This document shows positions 35,194 to 43,155 of a stretch of 64,000 nt of DNA, piece after piece (the first letter of the stretch is position 1; each line of letters starts with the position of its first letter). The stretch is from Haloterrigena gelatinilytica (GTDB taxonomy: Archaea; Halobacteriota; Halobacteria; Halobacteriales; Natrialbaceae). The notes beneath the pieces were generated by a model. The model saw only the letters and a program-made list of their open reading frames with translations, was not told where the DNA came from and did no database searches. Location of the stretch: assembly GCF_013342145.1 (NCBI RefSeq), contig NZ_JABUQZ010000002.1, forward strand, positions 1-64,000. The letters run 5' to 3'. The position numbers were made by a program, and so were the translations under genes.

Positions 35194-36363
35194 CTATACC
35201 TCATCCTCTATTTCTAGTTCATCTTCTACTTCAACATGTTCCATCATAGAGCTTATTGTTTCAGAAGCCATTGCAACTGTTACCGCTGCTTCGTGAAGAG
35301 ACGGTGATCTATTTGGATGGTTAACCTCATTCCTTTTTCTACGCAAATAATCTAGATTAGATAAAACATCTGGATCGTCTCCTCGATTGTTGAATTCACT
35401 TTGCAATTTCCCTAATACAGTTCCCCAGGTGTCATCAGCTGCTTCTTCATCTAACTCCTGCTTATACCATTCACGTAAAATATACTCAATACTTCTCAGG
35501 ACCATTATGACACTTGCTGTAGGACAGTTCGCTGCAAGTGCTGAACATCCTTCGTGCAAGTCTTGTTTTGTCTGTTCTGGAATTTCCTCCCACATATTGC
35601 CTTCAAATAGATGATCCGGCGATTGTAGTATCTCTTCAATATCTATTATCGGGGCATCAGCGATTGTGAATCTCCGCTGTTCGGCTAATTCGTATCTTAG
35701 AACAGTCCGCCAAGTTTCAACTTTATTTGATAATCTATTACCATATTGGGCCGACAGAGTAGGGAGATCGCCATCATTGTTCTCATCTTCAGAAGTATCT
35801 TTTTCATCGTTCTCTTTCGGAGAATCACCTTTAGAAGTGTCTTCTTCAGATTCAATATATGCTCTTTCAAGTTCACTTTCAAATGACCTAATCTCACTCT
35901 TTACCGCAGGGGATGATCCAACTGTATCTAACATATCTCTTACTTCCGATAATGCTGATATAATATAGTTATCATCTTTAGAATAAACCTGATATCTATT
36001 ATATCCTGCCTGACGTAAATACTGTAATTTCCAGCCGAGGTTAAATGCACCGTACAGAGTTAGATTTAGTTCGTCTTCACTCTCTTCTGAACCAGTTTCG
36101 GGAGAGTCCTCTTCGGAAGAATCATCTTCGGGAGATTCCTCGGGAGAGTCCTCTTCGGAAGAATCATCTTCGGGAGATTCCTCGGGAGAGTCCTCTTCGG
36201 AAGAATCATCTTCGGGAGATTCCTCGGGAGAGTCCTCTTCGGAAGAATCATCTTCGGGAGATTCCTCGGGAGAGTCCTCTTCGGAAGAATCATCTTCGGG
36301 AGATTCTTCGTCAGGAGGTCGTGAGTCTGCTTCCTCTTCCTCTGAAATTCCTTCATTCGCCAT
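35194..36363 (-). CDS. HEPN-like protein with five acidic 14-residue repeats
   Basis: A 389-residue protein. Residues 20-89 are five identical copies of ESPEDDSSEEDSPE, encoded by a 42-base unit. A middle region of unknown fold follows (LYGAFNLGWKLQYLRQAGYN). From about residue 270 on the sequence resembles DUF4145/HEPN proteins (QDLHEGCSALAANCPTASVI, then VLRSIEYILREWYKQ). The motif RNEVNH at 35317-35334 fits the RX4-6H signature of HEPN ribonucleases. HEPN proteins act as RNases in toxin-antitoxin and abortive-infection systems, so a defence role is inferred. Codon use is AT-rich. No nucleotidyltransferase partner is adjacent. Confidence 0.75.
   Translation of the reverse strand: MANEGISEEEEADSRPPDEESPEDDSSEEDSPEESPEDDSSEEDSPEESPEDDSSEEDSPEESPEDDSSEEDSPEESPEDDSSEEDSPETGSEESEDELNLTLYGAFNLGWKLQYLRQAGYNRYQVYSKDDNYIISALSEVRDMLDTVGSSPAVKSEIRSFESELERAYIESEEDTSKGDSPKENDEKDTSEDENNDGDLPTLSAQYGNRLSNKVETWRTVLRYELAEQRRFTIADAPIIDIEEILQSPDHLFEGNMWEEIPEQTKQDLHEGCSALAANCPTASVIMVLRSIEYILREWYKQELDEEAADDTWGTVLGKLQSEFNNRGDDPDVLSNLDYLRRKRNEVNHPNRSPSLHEAAVTVAMASETISSMMEHVEVEDELEIEDEV
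36097..36306 (-). repeat. Five 42-bp in-frame tandem repeats
   Basis: A 42-base unit recurs five times, preserving frame and encoding ESPEDDSSEEDSPE each time. The copies are nearly identical at the DNA level, which suggests recent expansion and likely copy-number variation. Confidence 0.95.
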
Positions 36364-36512
36364 ATGTAACTAATTCTTGAGTTACTGACTAAATTAAGTT
36401 TCCATTATAACTCTTTGGCGGAACATCCCCATATTTTAATTCACCTGAGGTTAGCCACAGCTAGACTTCTAAGTAGACTTGACAAACACGATAATCAAGA
36501 TACCTCCACGGA

Positions 36513-36932
36513 CTACTGATAAGGTAGGACCTCTGTGGCTTCCGTAATTAGCCGGCCAATTTTCGCGGGCGCAGCGCGCAACCATTCTAATTTGTGAAGG
36601 AAATCATGTTCTATCATCATTCTGAGATTGGCACTGATATCGGAGTAATGGTGGCGAAGAACTCGGCTGATCAAGGCGTCTGTTGATACTAAGTCATCCT
36701 TCTCGGCACACCTTTCGCTAAGTGTAGAATCGATCCAGTCCGGTGCTACTGATATTGTATAGAAAGACCCGAGAACGAGTATAAAAGCCACTAACCCAAA
36801 ACTGTGCAGATACAAAACCCCATGTTCCATATATCCTGAAGCAGCTACCCCTCCCATTACTCCGCCAATAAGAGTTTTACTAGCATTCTCTAGTGCTTCT
36901 CGAAACGTATTATCCATCAAGTCAAATTTCAA
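36513..36932 (-). CDS. Small membrane protein of unknown function
   Basis: A 139-residue protein with two hydrophobic segments near the N-terminus (TLIGGVMGGVAASGYM and YLHSFGLVAFILVLGSFYTI) and a soluble C-terminal half (SRVLRHHYSDISANLRMMIE). I do not recognise it. Its gene is AT-rich like its neighbours and lies upstream of the HEPN-like gene on the same strand, about 150 bases apart. A diverged fragment of its 3' end seems to be present at 34930-34985, so the unit may have been duplicated. Decayed copy 2 of the MRHPQD sequence lies just upstream. Confidence 0.65.
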   Translation of the reverse strand: MKFDLMDNTFREALENASKTLIGGVMGGVAASGYMEHGVLYLHSFGLVAFILVLGSFYTISVAPDWIDSTLSERCAEKDDLVSTDALISRVLRHHYSDISANLRMMIEHDFLHKLEWLRAAPAKIGRLITEATEVLPYQ

Positions 36933-36999
36933 CTGGAGTTCTGTTGTGCGGAGGTGGAGGTGGGGCGCTGTCCCCTTGGGGATGTTCTCTACTCGAGCC

Positions 37000-37235
37000 C
37001 ACTAATACGTCGCTCACTGCAAGTCCATGTGAATCGGTGATCTCGGATACAAGACCCAGTCTTCTTTCTCCCTCTCTTCTGCTCCCGAACGAGCGATGAC
37101 AGTGTGTGAATATCAGTAGATTGTCTTGTGGATGCCGCATAACGCACCCGGCTACGGCTCTACTGCGACCCCTTGAGACGTATTCGGCAACTACAAATGT
37201 CGATTTTCTACCACGTCTGACGAGCAGGACACGCT
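37000..37235 (-). pseudogene. Decayed repeat, copy 2 (MRHPQD sequence)
   Basis: On the minus strand the open stretch RVLLVRRG, then CVMRHPQDNLLI, then DSHGLAVSD continues in one frame but has no plausible start. It aligns with copy 1 at 34689-34930 over about 230 bases with many changes. Copies 1 and 2 flank the HEPN-like and small membrane genes as direct repeats. The rest of 36933-37439 has no gene. Confidence 0.6.
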
Positions 37236-37439
37236 CGGAGGACGGGACGCCGAAACAGCGTTCTCACAGTCTGTTCCGGCCGAGATTCCCCAGAAACGGC
37301 GATAACAACGGGCGTTACAGCAGCTCTAAGAATACTTGTGAGACAGGAAAGCGAGAAATTCCGTTAAACTGGGATAGAACCACCAAACGCAACTGAACCG
37401 AGATACGCCCTTTTTGCCGTATAGCCCGAACCCGGTGAC

Positions 37440-37841
37440 ATGGGTGAAGGGGCTGCGGAGAGCGCGGAGATCCTCTTAGTCGAGGACAATCCCGGAGACG
37501 TGCGGCTGGTCGAAGAGGCGCTTCAGGGGACCGACAGTACCCTTCATATCACGAGAGACGGGACGGAGGCGCTCGACTTCCTGCACCGACGGAACGAATT
37601 CGCCGACGTTCCGCATCCGGACATCGTGCTGCTCGATCTGAACCTGCCGCAAGTAGACGGCACGCAGATCCTCGATGAAATCCGGAGCGATCCCGAACTG
37701 GAGCAGCTTCGAGTGACCGTCTTGACCAGCGTCCCCGAGGAATACGCCGCTCCCGAGCTGGACGAGCTCGGCGCGAACGGCTTTTTCGCCAAACCGGCAG
37801 ATCCCGACGAATTCATGGCCCTCGTGCGTCGAGTGATCTAG
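37440..37841 (+). CDS. Stand-alone response regulator (CheY/Rcp1-like receiver)
   Basis: A 133-residue single receiver domain. The acidic pocket is in LLVEDNPGD, the phospho-acceptor is Asp66 (DIVLLDLNLP), the conserved Thr/Ser is in VTVLTSV and the Lys in FFAKPADPDEF. The NPGDVRLVEEAL and LDFLHRR pattern is typical of Rcp1-type regulators used with phytochrome-like or multidomain kinases in haloarchaea. It has no output domain, so it must signal through a partner. A PAS/GAF kinase lies 3 kb downstream but is not linked. The gene is GC-rich, unlike the sequence on its left. Confidence 0.93.
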   Translation: MGEGAAESAEILLVEDNPGDVRLVEEALQGTDSTLHITRDGTEALDFLHRRNEFADVPHPDIVLLDLNLPQVDGTQILDEIRSDPELEQLRVTVLTSVPEEYAAPELDELGANGFFAKPADPDEFMALVRRVI

Positions 37842-37956
37842 CACTGGACGACGGGACTTCGCTTTCTCGGTCCATCCGAGCACTGCCGCGTACCCTCCCC
37901 CGGCTGTAACAATACACGAACCCATTTTATAAATTACCTTCGTACAATGTTACACC

Positions 37957-38883
37957 GTGCTCCGAAGTAGCGAACTCGAGGCCCTCGCCGCAATCGAACG
38001 GGGCGACACGATCGCCGACCTCGCGGCCAGACTCGAGCACAGCGAGAGCTACGTCTCCCGAGTCGTCGCGGACCTCGCCGCGAAGAACCTGCTCTACGCG
38101 GATCGCGACGGCCGCCGAAAGCGGGTCAGACCCTCCGACGGCAAAGCGGTCGCGGTGTACCGGGATCTCGTCCGGCAGTACTCCCACATCGACTTCCCCG
38201 AGCTACTGGCCGGGAAAGCCCTCGAGGTGTGCTACTACCTGGATCGACCGCGAACGGTCGCCGACATCGCCGCGCGGAGCGACAACTACCGCAATACCGT
38301 CAACCGCGTGCTCGCGCGTCTCCGGGACCGCGGGCTCGTCGGCAGCGACGACGGAACCTACAGCTTCAACGGGGACTTCGACCGACTCCACGAGTTCGCC
38401 CGCGAACTCGGTCACCATCTCCATCGACAGCGACTCGAGGCGGTCGCGCCGAGCGGGACGATTCTCTGGGCGGATCACGACGAGTTCCTGGCCCAGACCG
38501 CGACGGAGATCGACGCCGACGGCTTTCACGAGACCGGCCTCGCCCGATTCGCGGCCTTCGACCTCCAGTTCCTGCTGCCCGATCGTCGCTACTACTTCTA
38601 CGCCGACGATCTGGAATCGATCCCGCCGGCGGACCTGTGCTGTCACACGCTCCTGATCGACGACGGCACTCGCCATCGCTCCTACTGCCTGCTTCTGCTC
38701 AGTCGCGTCGACGTCGACGCGGACGAACTCCGAGATCGGGCGACGGCGTACGGACTCGAGGACGAAATCGACGCCCTGTGTCGGTATCTCGAGACCGGTG
38801 GCGGCATCGAGGATGACCGTCTCCCTGACTGGGACGAGTTCCGAGAGCTGGCGACTGACTACGGAGTAGCGGTCACCTCATAA
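37957..38883 (+). CDS. Two-winged-helix regulator, antitoxin-like
   Basis: A 308-residue protein with two successive winged-helix modules (LEALAAIERGDTIADLAARL with SYVSRVVADLAAKNLLYADR, then RTVADIAARSDNYRNTVNRV with ARLRDRGLVGSDDGTYSFNG) and a C-terminal domain of about 140 residues (GTILWADHDEFLAQTATEID, DLCCHTLLIDDGTRHRSYCL). I recall similar proteins beside nucleotidyltransferase-type toxins, but none is present here, so the antitoxin idea is only a suggestion. The start is GTG 37957, with no better start codon nearby. It lies upstream of the Fic/Doc gene on the same strand. Confidence 0.7.
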   Translation: MLRSSELEALAAIERGDTIADLAARLEHSESYVSRVVADLAAKNLLYADRDGRRKRVRPSDGKAVAVYRDLVRQYSHIDFPELLAGKALEVCYYLDRPRTVADIAARSDNYRNTVNRVLARLRDRGLVGSDDGTYSFNGDFDRLHEFARELGHHLHRQRLEAVAPSGTILWADHDEFLAQTATEIDADGFHETGLARFAAFDLQFLLPDRRYYFYADDLESIPPADLCCHTLLIDDGTRHRSYCLLLLSRVDVDADELRDRATAYGLEDEIDALCRYLETGGGIEDDRLPDWDEFRELATDYGVAVTS

Positions 38884-38979
38884 TAACGGCTCACCGTGAA
38901 CGACGGGATTGTATTCATTTCGAGTGCACTCAAATACGAACACTACATTTTACAACGGCTACACTACAGTAGTCTATAA

Positions 38980-39773
38980 ATGAAGACGAACCGGTCTCTT
39001 GGGGAGATCGATAGGCATATTCTCCGATACTTGAAAACGGACTCACCGTCTACTCCGAAAGATATCAGTGAAATCGACTCCGGGAAAACGTCGTTCGTCT
39101 CCGCTGTCAGCAATTAGTCCGTGAAGATTTGGTGATGGGAATCACTCACGATCTCTATGGATTGTCGGATATGGGTAAAGAGTATGTGGATTCAGATAGG
39201 GACCTACAGGAATTTCGAGAACATATTTCCGATTCCGAAGTCGAGCGAATTACTGATTTTAGCGAGTTAGATCCTGAAGATATCAAGTGGCGAAACCGGG
39301 AGTATTTCAAAAATCCAGACCACAGATACGATCACGGGGATATTCTGTCGTACCACCAAGTTCAACATCAAATCTCAGTGGTTCGTAATGCCGATCTCGA
39401 TCGAGTTATGAGAGAATTCCCCACGAAGGAACCAGTAACACAGCAATGTGCACATTGGGTACGGGCTATCGTCGGCTTGCATTTCTTTCCTGACGCCAAT
39501 CACAGAACAGCAATGGCGACATTAAATCTTCTCTTAGGTTTAAACGGAATCGAACGATTCAGATGGAAAGATGATCAGTACAAAACAGCGATCTTCAAGT
39601 CTAAATTGCTTCGAAAGTACATCATCGATGTTCGATTCGATAATCTGTGGAGTAAAGACGAGCTATATTATCTCTGGCACCGCTATTTCGTAGACCAGTT
39701 CTATGATATCGCTGACTTTAGTCACCACTCGCCGGACTACGAAAGACTGGACCAAGCGTTAGAAGAACTGTGA
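38980..39773 (+). pseudogene. Fic/Doc family protein with frameshifted N-terminal winged helix
   Basis: A long frame from 39135 encodes a Fic/Doc domain: the active-site motif LHFFPDANHRTAMATL (family HxFxDANKRTA) at about 39477-39512, with DHGDILSYHQVQ before it. The winged helix that should precede it is split. ATG 38980 opens MKTNRSLGEIDRHILRYL but ends at a TAG near 39114, while the following half (RLRCQQLVREDLVMGITHDL) is in another frame. A shift near 39095 would join them. This may be decay, programmed frameshifting or an assembly error. Fic enzymes transfer AMP or phosphate to target proteins. The gene is AT-richer than its surroundings. Confidence 0.7.
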
Positions 39774-39881
39774 TTAGTCCTGGGAGCGCTCTTCATCCAA
39801 CTGAACTTCTCCCATAGCAACGTAGGCATCGTAATTTTCCTTCTCATCTTCTCGCATTAATTTCCGAGCTAGTTGTCCCAT
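39774..39881 (-). CDS. Candidate 35-residue small protein, convergent with Fic/Doc gene
   Basis: MGQLARKLMREDEKENYDAY is followed by VAMGEVQLDEERSQD and a stop that directly abuts the Fic/Doc stop. It is charged and helical, with no membrane segment. It could be a small antitoxin or a trivial chance frame. Its convergent orientation argues against a simple toxin-antitoxin operon. Confidence 0.4.
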   Translation of the reverse strand: MGQLARKLMREDEKENYDAYVAMGEVQLDEERSQD

Positions 39882-39981
39882 CGTTACTGATCTACACCCA
39901 GATTAGAGGCTTGTCAACTTAGCCTTTGTTATCAGCATCAAAATAGGATCTCATCTGAGCCAATTTCCTCCACGAAACACG

Positions 39982-40740
39982 TTAAGCGGGCGACTCGTCG
40001 CCGCCCTCGTCCTCGAGGTCCCCGAAATCGACGTCTGAACCGGCCCCGAGATCGATCTCGCCGCCAGTTGGCGCGCCGCTCTCGAGCACCACCGTCTCAC
40101 CGGCCGTCATCGAGTCGCCTTTCTCCACCGAAATATCCTCGAGGTCCACCTCTGGGGGAAAGAGCACGTCCACCCGACTCCCGAACGCGATGTGGCCCAA
40201 CCGCTCGCCGCGCTCGAGGTCGTCGCCGGGCTCGACGTAGGGGAAGATCCGGCGGGCGAAGGCGCCGGCGATCAGCGTCACTTCGGCGTCGAAGGCCGGT
40301 TCGTCGGGCCTCGAGTGCGGGTCCTCGTCGTCCCTCTCGTCGGCGTCGGGCAGGTTCGACGACTCGGTCTCGCAGCGGACGTGGACCCGTTCGTTCCGAT
40401 CGGACTCCTTCGAGAACGCCGGTCGGTTCGCGCCGGAGACGTGCTCGAGGTCCGTCACCGACGCGTCGAACGGCGAGCGGACGACGTGGACGTGCCAGAC
40501 GTTCATGAAGACGCCCAACCGAACGCGATCGCCTTCCTCGCGGAGCACCGAGACGGTGCCGTCGGCCGGCGAGACGACGCCCGTCGGCGGCGGGGTGCGG
40601 TCGGGATCGCGGAAGAACGCGAGGGTGCCGGCCCCCACCGCGAGGGCGATGAGGCTCACCGTCGCGCTGAACAGCAACGCGAACGGCGCGGCGAGCAAGG
40701 CCGGGATCGCGTACTTCCAGGCCCCGGGAGCGAAGTTCAT
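39982..40740 (-). CDS. asd: Archaetidylserine decarboxylase, PGF-CTERM sorting system
   Basis: A 252-residue membrane-associated decarboxylase converting archaetidylserine to archaetidylethanolamine, the lipid used when archaeosortase attaches PGF-CTERM proteins. A hydrophobic N-terminus (YAIPALLAAPFALLFSATVS) is followed by the PSD signature FFRDPDRTPP and VVSPADGTVSVL, then NVWHVHVVRSPFD. The Gly-Ser self-cleavage site is in IAFGSRVDVLFPPE, giving a pyruvoyl cofactor. An acidic disordered C-terminal tail follows. ATG 40740 is chosen because the frame's longer version adds unrelated residues. A PGF-CTERM protein is encoded at 50772, so substrate and enzyme share this window. Confidence 0.93.
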   Translation of the reverse strand: MNFAPGAWKYAIPALLAAPFALLFSATVSLIALAVGAGTLAFFRDPDRTPPPTGVVSPADGTVSVLREEGDRVRLGVFMNVWHVHVVRSPFDASVTDLEHVSGANRPAFSKESDRNERVHVRCETESSNLPDADERDDEDPHSRPDEPAFDAEVTLIAGAFARRIFPYVEPGDDLERGERLGHIAFGSRVDVLFPPEVDLEDISVEKGDSMTAGETVVLESGAPTGGEIDLGAGSDVDFGDLEDEGGDESPA

Positions 40741-40899
40741 ACGGACATACACGCGATCGATTCGTATGGCCGTTACGGTGCCCCGCGGCCGCTCCGGGAC
40801 GCTACCGCCCGCGTCACCGCCGAGACCCGCCGGTCTGCACACCATCCAAAACAGTACTGACGACCCCACCCTCGAGACGATGACGCCGTCCCCGAGCCG

Positions 40900-42996
40900 C
40901 TACACGTCCGTCTCGGCTCGAGGCAGGGTAAACGAGAACGTCGCCCCCTCGCCTGATTCGGCGTCGACCCAGATCTCGCCGCCGTGGCGCTCGACGATGC
41001 GCCGACAGAGCGCGAGGCCGATGCCGGTCCCGTCGTACTCCTCGCGGCTGTGCAGCCGCTGGAACACCTGAAAGATCCGGTCGGCGTCCTCGGGGTCGAT
41101 TCCGATCCCCTCGTCTTCGACCGAGACCCGCCACCTTCGGCCACACCGTTCGGCCTCGAGGTGCACCCGCGGCGGCTCGTCCCCCGAATACTCGATCGCG
41201 TTCGACAACAGGTTCTGCAGTAACTGCCGGAGCTGCGTGGGATCGCCGCGGACGGTCGGCAGCGACTCGGCGGTGATCTCCGCGTCGGACTCCTCGAGCA
41301 TCATCTGCAGGTCCGTCAGGACGTCCTCGAAGACGGCCTCGAGATCGACGGGCTCGAACGGTTCGCCCTGCGTGTCGATCCGGGAGTACTCGAGCAGGCC
41401 GTCGATCATCTCGCGCATGCGCTCGGCGCCGTCGACCGCGAACTCGATGAACTCCCGCCCGTCCTCGTCGAGCTCGTCGGCGTACCGACTCTCGATCAGC
41501 CCCAGATAGCTCGAGACCATCCGCAGGGGTTCCTGGAGGTCGTGGCTGGCCGCGTAGGCGAACTGCTCGAGTCGTTCGTTCGAGGCCTCGAGCTCGTCGA
41601 CCGTCTCGCTCAGTTGGCGTTCGTACGCCTGGCGTTCGAGCGCGGTCGCGATGATCGTCGCGGCGCTCTCGAGGAAGTCGACGTCGTGGTCGGCGAACTC
41701 CCCGTCTCGGTCGTCGTAGGCGACGAGGACCCCCCACGGGTCGGTGATCGGGCCGATCGTCACGCCGAGCCCGCTGTGGATCCCCTCGTCGGACAGGTGG
41801 GGCGCGTCGATCCGGTCGTCGGTCGCGACGTCCTCGACGACGATCGGCTCGTCCGACGCGAGCGTGGCGCCGGCCAGCGACTCGGTCGACGCCGACCGCT
41901 CGCACTCGCGTTCGAGCAGGGGCTCGTCGCAATCGGTGGTCGCGCGAACCCGAAAGGCGTCGTCGTCCGAGCCGGCCATCCGGATGCCGACATCGGTCGT
42001 CGGAGCGCCCGGTCCGACCGTCCCGGGGGCGGTTCCGATGCTGTCGTACTCGAAGGCGACGCAGCAGTCGACCTCGAGGGCCGCGCTGGCGAGTTCGGTC
42101 GCCTTCTCGAGGAGGTCGTCGGCGTCGCCCTCCTCGAGCGCGTGGCGGCCGAGGTAGGCGATCGACTCGAGCTGGGCGACCTTGGCCTTGAGCGTCCGTT
42201 CGGCCTCCTTTCGCGGCGAGATGTCCCGAAAGAGCCCGACGAAGTAGCGGTCGCCGTCGTAGGTGAAGTCGTTGAGCGAGACGCCCAGCGGGACCTCGTG
42301 ACCCGACTTGTGCTGCCCGGGCAGCTCCACGTAGGTCCAGTTTAAGTTCCGCTCGCCGGTCTCGAGGTAGTTCTGCAGGGCGTCGAGGTGGGCCTGTCGC
42401 AGCCGCGGCGGGATGATGTTGACCTTGCTCGAGCCGACGAGTTCGTCCGGGTCGTGGCCGAGAATCCGTTCGACGGCGGGGTTGGCGTACTGGACGTCGC
42501 TGTTCGTATCGAGGATGATGATGCCGTCGGGGAGCGCGTTGGCCAGCGCCTGAAACGTCCGGCCGTAGGTGAGATCCGAGTCGGAAACCGACTCCGTGGA
42601 GGTCGGCCGCCGGTTGACGACGCCCGCGAGGTGGGGGCCGTCGTCGGTCTCGCGGACGTCGAGGTGGACGGTGACGACGATCGTCGTCTCCGCGTTCGTC
42701 CGGAGCGAGAACTGCTCCGAGAGCGGGCCCGCATCGGCCGCGTCGTCGACCAGCGACTCGAGCGTCGGCTCGTCGTCCGCCGTGAGCTCCGTGAACGACG
42801 TTCCGACCAGCTCCGAGCGGTCGTGGCCGGTCAGCGACGCGAAGGCGTCGTTGACCGCGGCGATCGTTCCGTCCGCTCCGACGCGAAAGGCGGCGACGTC
42901 CGCCGCACCGAGCAGGTCCCCGGTGGCGAATCCGCTCGAGAACACCTGCTGGTCCGTATTTCCGGCGGAGGGCGTCGATGGAGGGCCCGATCCCAT
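40900..42996 (-). CDS. PAS/GAF sensor histidine kinase
   Basis: A 698-residue soluble kinase. Two PAS domains occupy about residues 30-150 and 165-290 (ANALPDGIIILDTNSDVQYA), followed by a GAF domain (YLGRHALEEGDADDLLEKAT) at 300-450. The HisKA phospho-acceptor is in FAYAASHDLQEPLRMVSSYL, and the HATPase domain has N box LLQNLLSNAIEYSGDEPP, G1 EDEGIGIDPEDADRIF and G2 GTGIGLALCRRIVERHGG. No membrane helix is seen, so it senses an internal signal such as redox, light or a ligand. ATG 42996 is chosen because the upstream 17 residues are unusual. No response regulator is adjacent. Confidence 0.93.
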   Translation of the reverse strand: MGSGPPSTPSAGNTDQQVFSSGFATGDLLGAADVAAFRVGADGTIAAVNDAFASLTGHDRSELVGTSFTELTADDEPTLESLVDDAADAGPLSEQFSLRTNAETTIVVTVHLDVRETDDGPHLAGVVNRRPTSTESVSDSDLTYGRTFQALANALPDGIIILDTNSDVQYANPAVERILGHDPDELVGSSKVNIIPPRLRQAHLDALQNYLETGERNLNWTYVELPGQHKSGHEVPLGVSLNDFTYDGDRYFVGLFRDISPRKEAERTLKAKVAQLESIAYLGRHALEEGDADDLLEKATELASAALEVDCCVAFEYDSIGTAPGTVGPGAPTTDVGIRMAGSDDDAFRVRATTDCDEPLLERECERSASTESLAGATLASDEPIVVEDVATDDRIDAPHLSDEGIHSGLGVTIGPITDPWGVLVAYDDRDGEFADHDVDFLESAATIIATALERQAYERQLSETVDELEASNERLEQFAYAASHDLQEPLRMVSSYLGLIESRYADELDEDGREFIEFAVDGAERMREMIDGLLEYSRIDTQGEPFEPVDLEAVFEDVLTDLQMMLEESDAEITAESLPTVRGDPTQLRQLLQNLLSNAIEYSGDEPPRVHLEAERCGRRWRVSVEDEGIGIDPEDADRIFQVFQRLHSREEYDGTGIGLALCRRIVERHGGEIWVDAESGEGATFSFTLPRAETDV

Positions 42997-43155
42997 TGCC
43001 CGTCCTTTGCCGGTCGCAATAATAAGGACTGGGTTCGCGAGCCGCACTATCCCTTGGCAATCTAACCGCTTTGGGCCCGAAACGATCGATGAGGCGGCGC
43101 CGGTTCGATCAGGGCCGGCCGCACCGACGCCGGCGAGCGGCGGTCGACATCCGGT

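Noticed and set aside
36097-36306. A CRISPR-like repeat array
   Set aside because: The 42-base units are directly adjacent without spacers, keep one reading frame and encode identical residues, so they are coding repeats.
42388-43065. A 225-codon plus-strand frame
   Set aside because: It is antisense to the histidine kinase PAS domains, with no motif of its own.
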